Shown here: piece after piece, positions 45,312 through 56,488 of the stretch
Layout: each line of letters begins with the position of its first letter
Position numbering within the stretch: the stretch's first letter is position 1
Source: Oasisia sp. SBJ-2009
Taxonomy: Eukaryota; Annelida; Polychaeta; Sabellida; Siboglinidae
Reading direction: 5' to 3'
DNA length: 64,000 bases
Assembly (NCBI GenBank): GCA_964017155.1
Contig: OZ024856.1
Location: 45,178,610-45,242,609 of the forward strand
Made by a program: the position numbers and the translations under genes
Notes under the pieces: model-generated
What the model saw: the letters and a program-made list of their open reading frames with translations, nothing else
Databases searched by the model: none
What the model was told of the DNA's origin: nothing

Positions 45312-47282
45312 ATTTAAAATTATTATTTACAAATAGTGTCATACATAGCATACAAATTGCAAAATTCAATATATATATACACTTGTACACGCTTCTTCTA
45401 ATAATTTGTAAACATCTAAGTGAAAGCCCAGGGCCATGTGTCCTTGCACAACTGTGGCTTCTACATGCAACAGCAACAGGCTCGTAGCCTTTGTCATGAT
45501 ATTGAAGAGTTAGACACTACAGGATGTGAATTGGATTTTTTATTTCCCATGACATAGCCATATATGTAAAATGTATGCATATAGTAATGATACATGTGTA
45601 GTTCTACATTTAGTGTGTAGTGGAGATACTGGTATTGTATAATGGTTAATATATGAAGTTTTGTAAAGATGTTATGTTTTACTTTTAGTATAAATCTTGT
45701 TTTGACATTTTTCTGTATTGTAATTTGTTCATGGTGTGCCATTGTTTAAAAAAAAAATCAGTATTAATACAGTGATTTGTTCCTACAATGTGTACATTAC
45801 CATTGTGAAGGATTGACTATGATGATATTATTTTGTTTAAATATGTGACATGCGAGTTGTTGTTTTACATGTTTCAGGCTTACTTAATAAGAATATGTAA
45901 AAGTAATTACTGTTGTGTTCACATTTGTATGGTATTAATGTGCAAAACATTAAAACTTTGTATGGAATATATCACACAATGACTGACAACAAGTGTTTAC
46001 TGTGTAGAGTTACATATGTGTATTGCTTATGTTCCTTCATACTACGTATGATACATATGTTAATGTGCATCCATGTTTTACAAAAAACACATGTTATAGC
46101 ATTTATATAACAATAAATTATATAATAACAATTATCAGCTTTCACAACTGTTTTATGCTTTACAGTGACAAATACAACACAACGAAGAATATTTATTCAT
46201 ATACATATTTACATGAGTGACATACATTATTCCACGATTACAATAGTATGTATAATAATTAATAAGAATACAATAAAAGAGAAAGTTATTTATATGCAAG
46301 CTGTAGCACAACAGAAATATATATGTGGACTGAAACATTGCGAATCTCTACAACATAACAATAGTGAGATAATTTAAAAGTGCACATTGTTACAAAATTA
46401 TTTTTATGTCTTATTAAACAGTAGATAATGTACAACATTGCACAATATTACAAAAGAAGTTATTGTGACCAAGAAAACAGGCATGCATATCATTGCATAT
46501 TCAACAGTAAAAAAGGATAAATAGTAAATCAAGTAAACACAAGATTTAGTATTTTTGAACATTAATGATGTGCAAAATTGCTATATAATCAGCACTCGGG
46601 GATGGTCACTGCACCAAGTAAATGCACCACCACCAATGTACTTGGCCTCACGTGGAACACGGCAATGAAGTCAGCAGGCAAGTAATTGTGGCATTACATA
46701 TGTTGCAGTCGATGATGGTCATCACGTAACCTGTTTTAGAGGAACAGAAGAGGAAATAAACATGTTTATTTAAGCAAAATATAATTATATAGTATGTCAG
46801 TTACAACTTACATCAAGACAAACGGGACAGGTATATATAGCATAAACTATTATATGCAATGATGATAAAGTATAATATGTATAAGGATGTCAAGAAGCAG
46901 CGTAAACAATTTGTCTTTGGGGTGGTTTATAGAAAATGCGTGTTTTACTGTTTACTAGTTGTGTTATATGTGCCAGGCATATATTTACAAATAAACAAGC
47001 ATATTCATATGCATATAACACTGGTAAAGTATAAAATGTATGTACATATATCTTTCTGAAGTAAATATATATAACATAGCATAACATAGACATCCTATGA
47101 AATAAGTATTCCATTATGCAAACAACACAACCAACTCCATAGGCATAGCGAGCCAAAAAGCCAAGCCGGCCAAGGTCACAGTTGTGCCGCGGGCCCACGC
47201 CCACAAAAATGACAAGCCATGCGAGTAAAACAAGTGTTTATTTGTTAAAATATTCCTTCATAATTTACGAAATGCAACTTAC
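45054..47282. other. Interior of the Harbinger-like element, no clear transposase
   Basis: AT-rich sequence with a compound TA/TG microsatellite at about 45246-45310. GC-richer patches at 46.58-46.74 and 47.10-47.22 kb could be decayed minus-strand exons of the transposase, but I cannot match them to a conserved motif. Confidence 0.4.
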
Positions 47283-47402
47283 AACATCAACGCGGCTGAT
47301 GTTAACTCATCCGCGTATTGGTCGATGGCATGAGGATGATGATCACCATCACTTGACGAAAATAAATCATTACACAGTAGCGCCAAGGGGTCCGTGTATA
47401 TA

Positions 47403-47583
47403 CCGTTTTTTCGTTTTTCGTTTTCAAATTTGCGAACGAAAAACGAAAAACGAATTCCTTTTTCGTTTTTCGTTTTCAAAAGTGAAGTAAGAAAAACGAA
47501 AAACGAATTCGTTTTTCGTTTTTCGTTTTCAAAAGTGAAGTAAGAAAAACGAAAAACGAATTCGTTTTTCGTTTTTCGTTTTT
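47403..47583. repeat. Palindromic CGTTTTTCG tandem repeats, left end
   Basis: Units of about 54 bases combine CGTTTTTCGTTTTC, AAAAGTGAAGTAAG and AAAAACGAAAAACGAATTCG. Each unit is self-complementary, and open frames across them (Lys/Phe/Arg-rich) are artefacts. Confidence 0.9.
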
Positions 47584-47929
47584 GCATTTAGGATGCTTCG
47601 GTCGCAATGCCACTTCGGCTGGCCGGTAAAAATTGGTAGTTTCGGCGGGATACTTCGATCGTTGGCAGGCGTTTTGAATACGAACTCGCAGAAATGCATC
47701 GGCGAAGTGGTATATCTAAGTACCTACAGGTAAAATATTGGTCGTTTCGGCGCTGTTCTTTATGTTTTCTTATATATAATAGATCGAAAGATGGATAAAT
47801 CGAGAGTAGATGTATTTATTTTGTAACTGCAACTATGCAATAGTTATTTTAAATTTAGTTTGTAAAATATTTGACTTGCCCTTATTATGACTTATAAATA
47901 GTGACTATCTTAGGGGCCACTTTGGGTTT

Positions 47930-49200
47930 TTAAATTAGCAATTTTTTATGTAATTATTGAATTCCATTGACGGACCATTACGGATAGCCCAATTGTATTT
48001 AGGAGCATGTATATTCCTGAGTATTGTTTATTAACATTTGCTACTGTACGCATATTGTAAGTAGAGGATATGTGGTAAAAATATAATACGTTTATGGCTT
48101 AATGTGTTGCTAGAGTTAGTGTTAATTCAATATTATTTTGCATATGTAGTAATTTATAACAGTAGAAGTATGTTTGCATCTGTGTGTAATATGCTGCTTT
48201 ACATAATATATCAGTCTTTTTAAAATTGTGATTTGTTATCTTTTGATTAAACAAATATAGGTATTGTTTATTGTGTGAGGCATACTATTTTAAAACTCTT
48301 TTTTTACAAATGTATATGATGTTCTGCTGTGTGTCAGTGTAAAATGATTATGCATATTTCTGGTTTGTGTTATCTGCCAATTTTGAAAGTATGCGGGTAA
48401 TGTTTTATGTTTATGTTTATAATAAAATTATAATATAATTACAATAAGTTGGTATTCAACTTTGCTTAAGCATTAATTCTATGTGGGAGCTATATTTAGT
48501 TGAAAATATTATTCTTATAAGTTTGTTTGCAATTTGTTTATTCAATTACATTTGTGTCCCTAGATCAGTAGATGGTAATTAGTGTGAGGCAATATTATAG
48601 AATTATAGAGTGAACTTTTTATTCTAGTTTGAATAATATACTTTAACCTAGTTATAGGTCCAATTGTTCGAGAACATCGGTTTGCTATTTCATCAATATT
48701 ATGTTTAATCCAGTTTAAATGCGAGATTAATGTAAAGCCTAGAATGTTAAACTGGTTAAGTCTCTCAATATCTACACTGTCAATTGTTCATGTTAATTCA
48801 TCAACCTATTTATTAGGCATTTGAAAAAACGTTTGTTTTATTAATATTTTAATGAAATGTATAATAACACAAGTTTTATTGGCAACTCAACTGAGTTGGA
48901 TTGACATTATACCACAAATACAATTAATGCATCTGTATGTAGTTTTAGCTATATTATGTTTATTATAGGTCTTTATTAATCAAATATTCAATATTCACTG
49001 TGTTTCTGTCATCTGTGAAGGTTTTAATTGTACTTGTATCATCAAGTATCATGAGCATAAGTTATGCAGGCTTTTGGAAATCATTAATATAATTATAGTA
49101 AATAACAATATCAGTGGCCCTAAAATTGATCATTGGGGACGCCTCGTTTTATAGGTAAAGTATATCATTGTACCTCTTCTAGTCTTACAGACTGCTTACA
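47930..49200 (-). pseudogene. Decayed LINE reverse transcriptase in the left foldback arm
   Basis: On the minus strand, starting near the loop, the sequence reads GVPQ-stop/gap-SILGPL, the GVPQGSILGPLLF motif of non-LTR reverse transcriptases. Further on comes a DDT motif (catalytic box region), followed by remnants of the HI..I..R....IG.I.RLK and LY..LILPH.NY..L segments. Stops and indels occur throughout. It mirrors the copy in the right arm. Confidence 0.7.
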
Positions 49201-49284
49201 GTTAGTTGCATATTATTGTGTTAGATGTATTGCTGTGAGCTCCATTCCAATGGCTCCTGGCTACCTCACTGATCCGTTCACGTT

Positions 49285-49700
49285 AAACAATAGTGTATAT
49301 GATTTTCACACTTGCAACTGCACAAATATTCCTGTCAAGCAGTACAACTTGTCTTTAGGCCAGTGTATATTTGCTTACAAGATTAGAAAACTTTGGGACA
49401 CTATCCCAGAATGTATACAGAGTGCAAGCAGTGCAGAGATCTTTAAAACACACATTTGTTTACAGTTTCTCATGATAGATGTACACACTTGCAAACATTT
49501 CATGATAGATATGGCTGAGTGATTGTTTGCATTTGGCTGGCAGATTGTTTAGATGAATAAATATTTGTGTGGTGGTGGTAGTGGTAGTCATAGTAAGGAC
49601 TTTGTCTCAGACAATTAGATTTTTATTATTGTTATTACTATTATTGTTATGTAGAAGTGGATGAGTTTTAGCAGCTTGCCAGTCGAATGTTGACTGTCAT
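49285..49700 (+). pseudogene. LINE C-terminal remnant in the foldback loop
   Basis: The open frame here contains NIPVKQYNLSLGQ, then FAYKIRKLWDTIPECIQSAS and FKTHI. This matches the end of LINE polyproteins (..G...W..LP..IR.A.S...FK..L). It is in plus orientation and is followed by a GGT-rich tail (GGTGGTGGTAGTGGTAGT). It is not part of the inverted arms and is from a different LINE copy. Confidence 0.55.
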
Positions 49701-49999
49701 TTAGTCATGCCTTTTGGGATGTCTATGATGTGCAAATAATGTTATGTCATTAACATTTTAATGATTTAAAAAAATATTTGTAATCTTTTTTATTCATGTT
49801 TCTAATAGAATATGAAAAAGTGTCACCTGACTGTTTACTAACAACTGAAATGGAATATTTAGGGAGTTGCAAGTGTGACAAACATGCATTCTATTTTTAA
49901 CACAAACCGATCAGTGAGATAGCCAAGAACCATTGGAATGGAGCTCACAGCAATAATATTCAACTAACTGTAAGCAGTCTGTAAGACTAGAAGAGGTAC

Positions 50000-51950
50000 A
50001 ATGATATACTTTACCTATAAAACGAGGCGTCCCCCAATGATCAATTTTAGGGCCACTGATATTGTTATTTACTATAATTATATTAATGATTTCTAAAAGC
50101 CTGCATAACTTATGCTCATGATATTTGATGATACAAGTACAATTAAAACCTTCACATATGACAGAAACACAGTGAATATTGAATATTTGATTAATAAAGA
50201 CCTATAATAAATATATAGCTAAAACTACATACAAATGCATTAATTGTATTTTATAGTATAATGTCAATCCAACTCAGTTGAGTTGCCAATAAAACTTGTG
50301 TTATTATTATTATTATACATTATCATTAAAATATTAATAAAACATTTTTTCTTTTTCAAATGCCTAATAAATAGGTTGATGAAGTAACATTAACAATTGA
50401 CAGTGTATATATTGAGAGATCTAACTAGTTTAATAATAATAATAATAATACAGTTTTTATATAGCGCTAATTCCCGCATGGCGGATTGATGCACTGCACA
50501 AGAAAAATACTAAAATTAATGTATATTAATAAATAAAAATGTAAATTATATAAATTTATATAAATCATACTAACTCGCATGTAAATGATATAAATAAATA
50601 AAAAATAAATTATATTAAACACTGCTTTTAAGATGTATAGTACTAAAACATGGTATGCAAATTATATATATATTAATATAAAATTAAAACCCTTTCTAAA
50701 ACTCTCTACGTAAACATACATATAAATCTATAAATTAATCTAAAAACATAAACACTAATTAAAATATTATTACACTAAAAGGAAATTATAATGCAATGTC
50801 CGTCATTTCAAAACAATTTAAATTAATTGAAATGTCTAATAAAAAGATATGTCTTTAAATACTTTCTAAACATTGGTAATGTCCCGGATGCACGAATGTT
50901 CAGAGGTAGTTCATTCCACAGTCGTGGTGCTGCTGCGCCAAATACCGAATCATCAACACACTTCTTCGTCATACCTTGGTGCAGTGTTGGCGCATAGTTC
51001 TGGCGGAGGCGTCTGTCACGCTTTCGTGGTTTAACAGGTTCTGCCAGATAAGACGGCGCCAAACCATTCATTAACATTCTGGGCTTTACATTAATCTCGC
51101 ATTTAAACTGGATTAAACATAATATTGATGAAATAGCAAACAGATGTTCTCAAACAATTGGACCTATAACTAGGTTAAAGTATATTATTCAAACTAGAAT
51201 TAAAATTTCACTCTATTATTCTATAATATTGCCTCACACTAATTACCACCTACTGATCTAGGGACACAAATGTAATTGAATAAACAAATTGCAAAAAAAC
51301 TTATAAGAATAATATTTTAAAATAAATATAGCTCCCACATAGAATTAATGTTTAAGCAAAAGTTGAATACCAACTTATTGTAATTATATTATAATTTTAT
51401 TATAAATATAAACATAAAACATTACCCGCATACTTTCAAAATTGGCAGATAACACAAACCAGAAATATGCATAATCATTTCACACTGGCACACAGCAGAA
51501 CATAATATACATTTGTAAAAAAAGAGTTTTAAAATATTATGCCTCACACAATAAACAATACCTTTATTTGTTTAATCAAAAGATAACCAATCACAATTTT
51601 AAAAAGACCGATATATTATGTAAAGCAGCATATTACACACAGATGCAAACATACTTCTACTGTTATAAATTACTACATATGCAAAATAATATTGAATTAA
51701 CACTAACTCTAGCAACACATTAAGCCATAAACGTATTATATTTTACCACATATCCTCTACTTACAATATGCGTACAGTAGCAAATGTTAATAAACAATAC
51801 TCAGGAATATACATGCTCCTAAATACAATTGGGCTATCCGTAATGGTCCGTCAATGGAATTCAATAATTACATAAAAAATTGCTAATTTAAAAACCCAAA
51901 GTGGCCCCTAAGATAGTAACTATTTATTAGTCATAATAGGGGCAAGTCAA
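50000..51950 (+). pseudogene. Decayed LINE reverse transcriptase in the right foldback arm
   Basis: The plus strand reads KRGVPQ then stop then SILGPLILLF, with DDTSTIKTF after it. Beyond the later LINE insertion it reads NRCSQTIGPITRLKYII, SLYYSIILPHTNYHLLI and further recognisable fragments of the region after the catalytic core. Many stops. The same sequence is found inverted in the left arm, showing that the LINE segment was part of the unit when the palindrome formed. Confidence 0.75.
50434..51078 (-). mobile_element. 5'-truncated LINE inserted in the right foldback arm
   Basis: The left arm has an uninterrupted sequence (AGAATGTTAAACTGGTTAAG at about 48744). The right arm has the same sequence split by this insert. 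On the minus strand an intact frame at 51077-50823 encodes the C-terminus (MLMNGLAPSYLAEPVK..., VFGAAAPRLWNELPLNIRAS, KTYLFIRHFN). A 3' UTR of about 390 bases follows, ending GCGCTATATAAAAACTG and (ATT)n. The 84-codon frame has no stops, so it is younger than the arms. It belongs to a CR1/Jockey-like group, also present in a decayed form at 61.7-62.2 kb. Confidence 0.85.
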
Positions 51951-52232
51951 ATATTTTACAAACTAAATGTTAAATAAGTATTGCATAGTTGCAGTTACAA
52001 AATAAATACATCTACTCTCGATTTATCCATCTTTCGATCTATTATATATAAGAAAACATAAAGAACAGCGCCGAAACGACCAATATTTTACCTGTAGGTA
52101 CTTAGATATACCACTTCGCCGATGCAATTTCTGCGAGTTCGTATTCAAAACGCTGCCAGCGACCGAAGTATCCCGCCGAAACTACCAATTTTTACCGGCC
52201 AGCCGAAGTGGCATTGCGACCGAAGCATCCTA

Positions 52233-52470
52233 AATGCAAAAACGAAAAACGAAAAACGAATTCGTTTTTCGTTTTTCTTACTTCACTTTTGAAAACGAAA
52301 AACGAAAAACGAATTCGTTTTTCGTTTTTCTTACTTCACTTTTGAAAACGAAAAACGAAAAAGGAATTCGTTTTTCGTTTTTCGTTCGCAAATTTGAAAA
52401 CGAAAAACGAAAAAGGAATTCGTTATCCGTTTTTCGTTCGCAAATTTGAAAACGAAAAAGGAAAAAACGG
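52233..52470. repeat. Palindromic CGTTTTTCG tandem repeats, right end
   Basis: Reverse-complement counterpart of the left-end block, with one more partial unit that includes TTCGTTCGCAAATTTGAAAA. Confidence 0.9.
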
Positions 52471-52642
52471 TATATACACGGACCCCAAGGCTGCGTCTCC
52501 GTCCATCTTTAAACGCGCTGGTTGCTATGCTGGTTGCTATGCGTCTCGAACGTCTCCGACCTTCTCCGAATCTATTCTTTTTCACGTCTCCGCATTCTCC
52601 GCGTCCGCGGACTCCGCGGACTGCAAATAGAATACGCCCTAA

Positions 52643-54208
52643 ATAACGATGACGTTGCGTCGTAGTGCACGGGCTAGCCTGGCTCCTAGAACTACCGACA
52701 CCCTTGGCGAGGAGCAGTTCTACTAATAATGCGAAATTATACCGTACTTCTTAAATCAAATTAAAATGTCTCCCATTCGTTTGGAATATTGTAATGTTGG
52801 CAAAGTTTTTTCTTTCAAGCGGCCACGTCACGAGACGGCCACGGAGTGACGTCATAATCAGCGCTCGGTAACGACTGGGCTTGTTAATATTGAATGTCTG
52901 TAAGCGCCGGTCAGTTCAGTTCCGCCAGCCGCTGGGCAACATACGTTCAACAAGAACCCTGTCAATATCAAGGAAGAAGAAGACAGAAGGTGTTATATTA
53001 CACTAATGTAAAAAAAAAAATCTGCCAAAACGAATTATTATCGTTACTATTATATCTTTCACACATAACATTCACACTCTTACCAGACAACCGTAATTAA
53101 TTTGTTCGTCCGTCCGTCATTCTGTCCGCTCGGTCCTATTCGTTCGTTCGTTCGTTTGGTTTTTTGCTTTTCCGGCTTTCATACCTACCATGTTTAAAGA
53201 TGGCGTCAACAATACAAAGTTCACAATATTTAAAAATTCGTCACATAAAGCAGTTCTGTTTCTGCCATTACACTGCTTGGTTGACTGCAATTTCAAACAT
53301 TTTATTAGCACACATAATAAAAAATCAATGTAATAAAGATATAAAAATTATAATCTTGCACACCTTGTGTCCGCCTTTGATAGATTTAAGTGTTATATAG
53401 ATATGGAAGTGCAGTAGTGAGATTGATATCGGTAATTGTGTAATTATCATACTAGTCATTGTCATCATAGTAGATGTTTATGTACTTTATAACATGTTTG
53501 TATACATTATAATATATAGTCACGTTTGCCAAAACAGCTGTGGGGTAAAACGCCTACGTAGGCATATAGCCCCATTGGCTGGTGGGCGCGTCTCGCCCCG
53601 ACAGTGCTATTTTTTATTAATAGGTATCGTTCAGCAAGCCTGCTTATTATCACCCATAATTAATGTTGCTAATGTGTTACAAGTTAATTGTGATGCAAAT
53701 ACTCTGCCCCAATTTCTTTACACTCTACCTTTAGTTACGATTTTTTTTTTGACACAAAGGTACACAATTAATTTTAACATCCAAACCAAGAAAAACACAA
53801 CATGTAGATTTCCATACTTACCTTTGGACATGCATAATAACGCTCATGTCAGAAGAACGCGAAATATGGCAGCACTTGAAAAGCTTATGTGGTACAATGC
53901 GTTAGGCGTTCGTTGGAAAAGTAGTATGGGGGTATTGCTCACATGGGTGTGTTCCCCCGCCCTACCCTAATTATGATTTCACGGCTATGGACACCTGGAT
54001 ATTTCAATGTATGTGGGTCTTCTAGCAATGATTACGTCATAGCTGTATGTTATACAAAGGTGTCAAGATGGTGCTCGAATATACAGGGCTGCCATGTGTG
54101 AAAGGATTTTTCGGCCCTTGCTACCTACATCCGGACTTGGCCGAAGCGGCACTATTTTTCAGCGGCAGGATTAGTCTCGACTGTCAGTCGGCTGCGAAAC
54201 TACGGCGT
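52643..54208. other. No supported gene
   Basis: Plus-strand open frames at 53494-53970 and 54047-54286 are long for an AT-rich region but have no domain or splice evidence. Just before the duplicated block, 54168-54205 (GGATTAGTCTCGACTGTCAG and on) resembles 58633-58690. Confidence 0.35.
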
Positions 54209-55708
54209 AGTGACAGGTGTAATTTTTTTATTGATGATATTATCACGACCAATAACTGTCCGGTTTTAACAGAAATTAAGGGGTAACAGGAAGGAAAGTG
54301 GGTTCTTGGCAAATATGGTGTTCTCATTTCACAAATTCTCTACGGCACCTTTCTCAGTGCATGTGATATATGCAGTGGGCATTTCTGAACACGTTATGAA
54401 ATTGTTAGGCCATGAAGACAACGCTGTAATAGACGCCTGTGGCGAAAGCAAAAGTGTTTTCTCCCGTTAACCCGTTTTTATTCGAATGTACACGTGCACA
54501 CACTCGCACTCTCTCATAAAAACACGAACACTCTCAATTTGTTTTCTGTGTTTTCCCTGGTGTATAGTGTCCCAAAAGTCCACCTTCAAGGGTAAAAGGT
54601 TAATGTTTTAACATAACACGAATACAAACAGAAATACGCGAACGCACCCGCGAATGTTCACGCACAGGACATATATAGGAATTGACGCAGGCGCAAAAGG
54701 TCACTGCTTTGTCAGGAAGTTGCGCATTGCGCAACTGCGGACTCTCACAATTAGTCGTCACGTGATTGCGGTTTCCGCCCAACAACGAGACAACGAGAAG
54801 GGCGTAAGATGTATACGAAGGCGAAGTGGATCCCCGGCAGGTCAGTTTTTTTATGCTTTTGTCGTTTTCTTCCTCGCCGTCTATAGCTGCTCGTTATTGA
54901 TACCCTTACTATTAAATCGCTTCAATGTTGTTGTAGTAAATGGCCACGATGACATCGAGATGTGGACTATAGGCTCTGCAAACTTTACGACGCGCACGAT
55001 ACGGCCATCGGATTCATTGGAACTCGAAGAGGCTTTCATATTGAACGTCGGTCGCAAGGGAAGATACGTCGGATTCAATTCAAGTTATTGAAGCGGCTGC
55101 CGAACTTACGTTACAGTGACTTTATTCACAATTATCGGACGTTAAATGTTAGGGTGCAGATCGGTGTAATTTATTTTCGGTAACCATGGTCGGGAGGAGA
55201 GTAAACTCCTTTCGCTGTTGAAGCATTGGGAAATCAGACTTCCTCCTCCCCGAAAGGGGTTGGAGGTTCGCCGGCTTGCAGATTCCTTCCATGGCTTACC
55301 CGCCGTCTTCAACTGTCAGTTATTTTAACCAGATATGTTTCATATCTAATGTAAATGACTGGTTGACTGTTGACGGTGTCTTTTTCGTCATTCGATGTAT
55401 CATTTTGTTAAGTAATAAAACTGAAAACTGAAAACTGAAACAATTGGCATACCTGTTGTTTCTTTCGAAGCGTTGTTCAGTCGAACGAAGCCTGAATAGA
55501 CCTATAGATAGTAGAAACGAGCGAAATGACGACTCCCAAAATGCACCATGACAAATATTATACACATCTAGATCTTCACGCAACCTATATTGAGTTTTGC
55601 TAAAATTCGATCCGTTGAGATGTATGTACTTATTAAGCAGTATGATAGTTCACCGTGAATCCTTATACAATCGTTATAGTTAGCACCGCGAAGTCCGAGA
55701 AAACACCC
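54209..55708 (+). repeat. Direct duplication, copy A (transcription-unit-like)
   Basis: This 1.5-kb block recurs at 56973-58479 in the same orientation with scattered substitutions and small indels. It contains a possible two-exon unit: ATG at 54809 (MYTKAKWI), a donor at 54841 (GTCAGT), a 96-base intron, and an acceptor TTGTAG before 54937. Two hairpins (55193-55210 and 55242-55267) and AATAAA at 55414-55419 follow. The downstream copy has a better donor. Whether the transcript is coding is open (see findings). Confidence 0.8.
54809..55183 (+). CDS. Possible two-exon small ORF in copy A with a conserved in-frame TGA
   Basis: Exon 1 at 54809-54840 (ten codons plus two bases) splices in phase to exon 2 at 54937. 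The join gives MYTKAKWIPG then S-K-W-P-R and a TGA at 54950-54952. The same frame then stays open for 76 codons (HRDVDYRLCKLYDAHDTAIG and on) to TAA at 55181-55183. The other copy keeps the same frame and the same TGA. The downstream segment is basic (RRSQGKIRRIQFKLLKRL). There is no ATG after the TGA in this frame. It may be a short peptide with a long 3'UTR, readthrough, or non-coding RNA. No family is recognised. Confidence 0.3.
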
Positions 55709-55783
55709 TTGCGCCCATTGTTTCCCGCAGCCAGTAGTTTCAAGGACAATCACGAACACTTTTAAGCGGCCATATTTTACAAG

Positions 55784-55965
55784 TGTCGGGCGAGACACAG
55801 ATCGAGAGTGTGGCTATATCCGTCATAGCTGGCTGGCGACAAGGCCCGCTGACTATTTGCGACGTGTCACAGCGGAATTACTTCACCCCGACAGAGCGTC
55901 ACATCGGCAGCGCAGTGTACTCACGCGACGACAGGGACACGTGTGCTCCCTCGATCGTCTTATAA
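55784..55965 (+). CDS. Coding-like segment between the duplicates
   Basis: After an AG in ATTTTACAAG, a frame (VSGETQIESVAISVIAGWRQ..., ending TCAPSIVL and TAA at 55963-55965) has higher GC and balanced codon use compared with its flanks. It could be a terminal exon, but its upstream partner is not identified. No family recognised. Confidence 0.3.
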
Positions 55966-56343
55966 ATCCCCCTTGCCCATAATGAGTTTTTTAATCAATC
56001 CCATATTGGAATAAATAAGTAGTTGTCACCAAAATACGTTTGGAAATAATATTGGGCCTAGTGATGCCAGTGGTAAATTGCAGGTATCGTCCGTCCGACG
56101 ACCTTACTAACTATTCTTTGATTTCCTGCTAAGTTTCTCCTAGATGCGAGAAATGTGTCCGGCACCGTGATGTGGTTGCACCCAATTGACTGACTACGAC
56201 GAGGGGTCAGAAGACATTTATACTTTCTAGCCTGATCCATGTGAAGGTGTTCCCCAAATAATTGCGTTACTTAAAATTGTGAATAGCCATTTTGATGTGA
56301 AATGGCTACAAATAAAGTAGACACACCAGTACATTAATTGCTA

Positions 56344-56345
<2 letters not shown>

Positions 56346-56397
<52 letters not shown>

Positions 56398-56400
56398 GTA

Positions 56401-56486
<86 letters not shown>
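56346..56486. repeat. (TA)n microsatellite
   Basis: TA run of about 140 bases with a few TG interruptions, between the two duplicated blocks. Confidence 0.95.

Positions 56487-56488
<2 letters not shown>

Larger units (their letters stand above)
47389..52484. mobile_element. 5.1-kb foldback element with ~1.9-kb inverted arms
   Basis: The ends GGTCCGTGTATATACCG and its reverse complement are flanked by an exact 6-bp duplication CCAAGG (47383-47388 and 52485-52490). The left arm runs to about 49285 and the right arm from about 49900, once the LINE insertion at 50434-51078 is discounted. From outside in, each arm has palindromic CGTTTTTCG tandem units, a conserved stretch (GGATGCTTCGGTCGCAATGC and on), and a decayed LINE reverse transcriptase directed outward. 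The loop is about 0.6 kb. No transposase of its own is seen. The 6-bp duplication excludes TA- and TTAA-targeting families. Confidence 0.85.
47283..52506 (-). pseudogene. First exon of the element's second gene, split by the foldback
   Basis: The start ATG is at 52506 (context AAAGATGGACGG). It encodes MDGDAA and the first bases of the next codons down to 52485. The reading continues on the far side of the foldback at 47382 as ALLCNDLFSSSDGDHHPHAI and ends at a consensus donor (GATGTT/GTAAGT, GT at 47282-47281). With one copy of the CCAAGG duplication removed, the two pieces join in frame to about 39 residues. Its place opposite to the Myb-like gene suggests it is the 5' exon of the transposase gene, which is inference because no catalytic motif remains. 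Confidence 0.65.
42869..52639. mobile_element. PIF/Harbinger-like DNA transposon, interrupted by a foldback
   Basis: The ends GGGCGTATTCTATTTGC (42869-42885) and its exact reverse complement (52623-52639) are flanked by TAA on both sides (42866-42868 and 52640-52642). A 3-bp TWA duplication is typical of PIF/Harbinger. Subterminal CTCCG repeats lie at both ends. Removing the nested 5.1-kb foldback leaves about 4.67 kb, a normal Harbinger size. It carries remains of a Myb/SANT-like gene on the plus strand and of another 5' exon on the minus strand, the two-gene layout known for this superfamily. I found no DDE transposase core, so the copy is internally decayed or deleted. Confidence 0.8.

Noticed and set aside
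46580..46740. Possible transposase exon of the Harbinger-like element
   Set aside because: The patch is GC-richer, but I could not match any DDE motif or splice pair.
53494..53970. 158-codon plus-strand frame
   Set aside because: AT-rich codons, no domain, no splice support. Kept only as an unexplained open frame.
54950..54952. Selenocysteine codon
   Set aside because: The TGA is conserved in both copies, but I see no convincing SECIS element (no AUGA...AA...GA core) in the downstream region.
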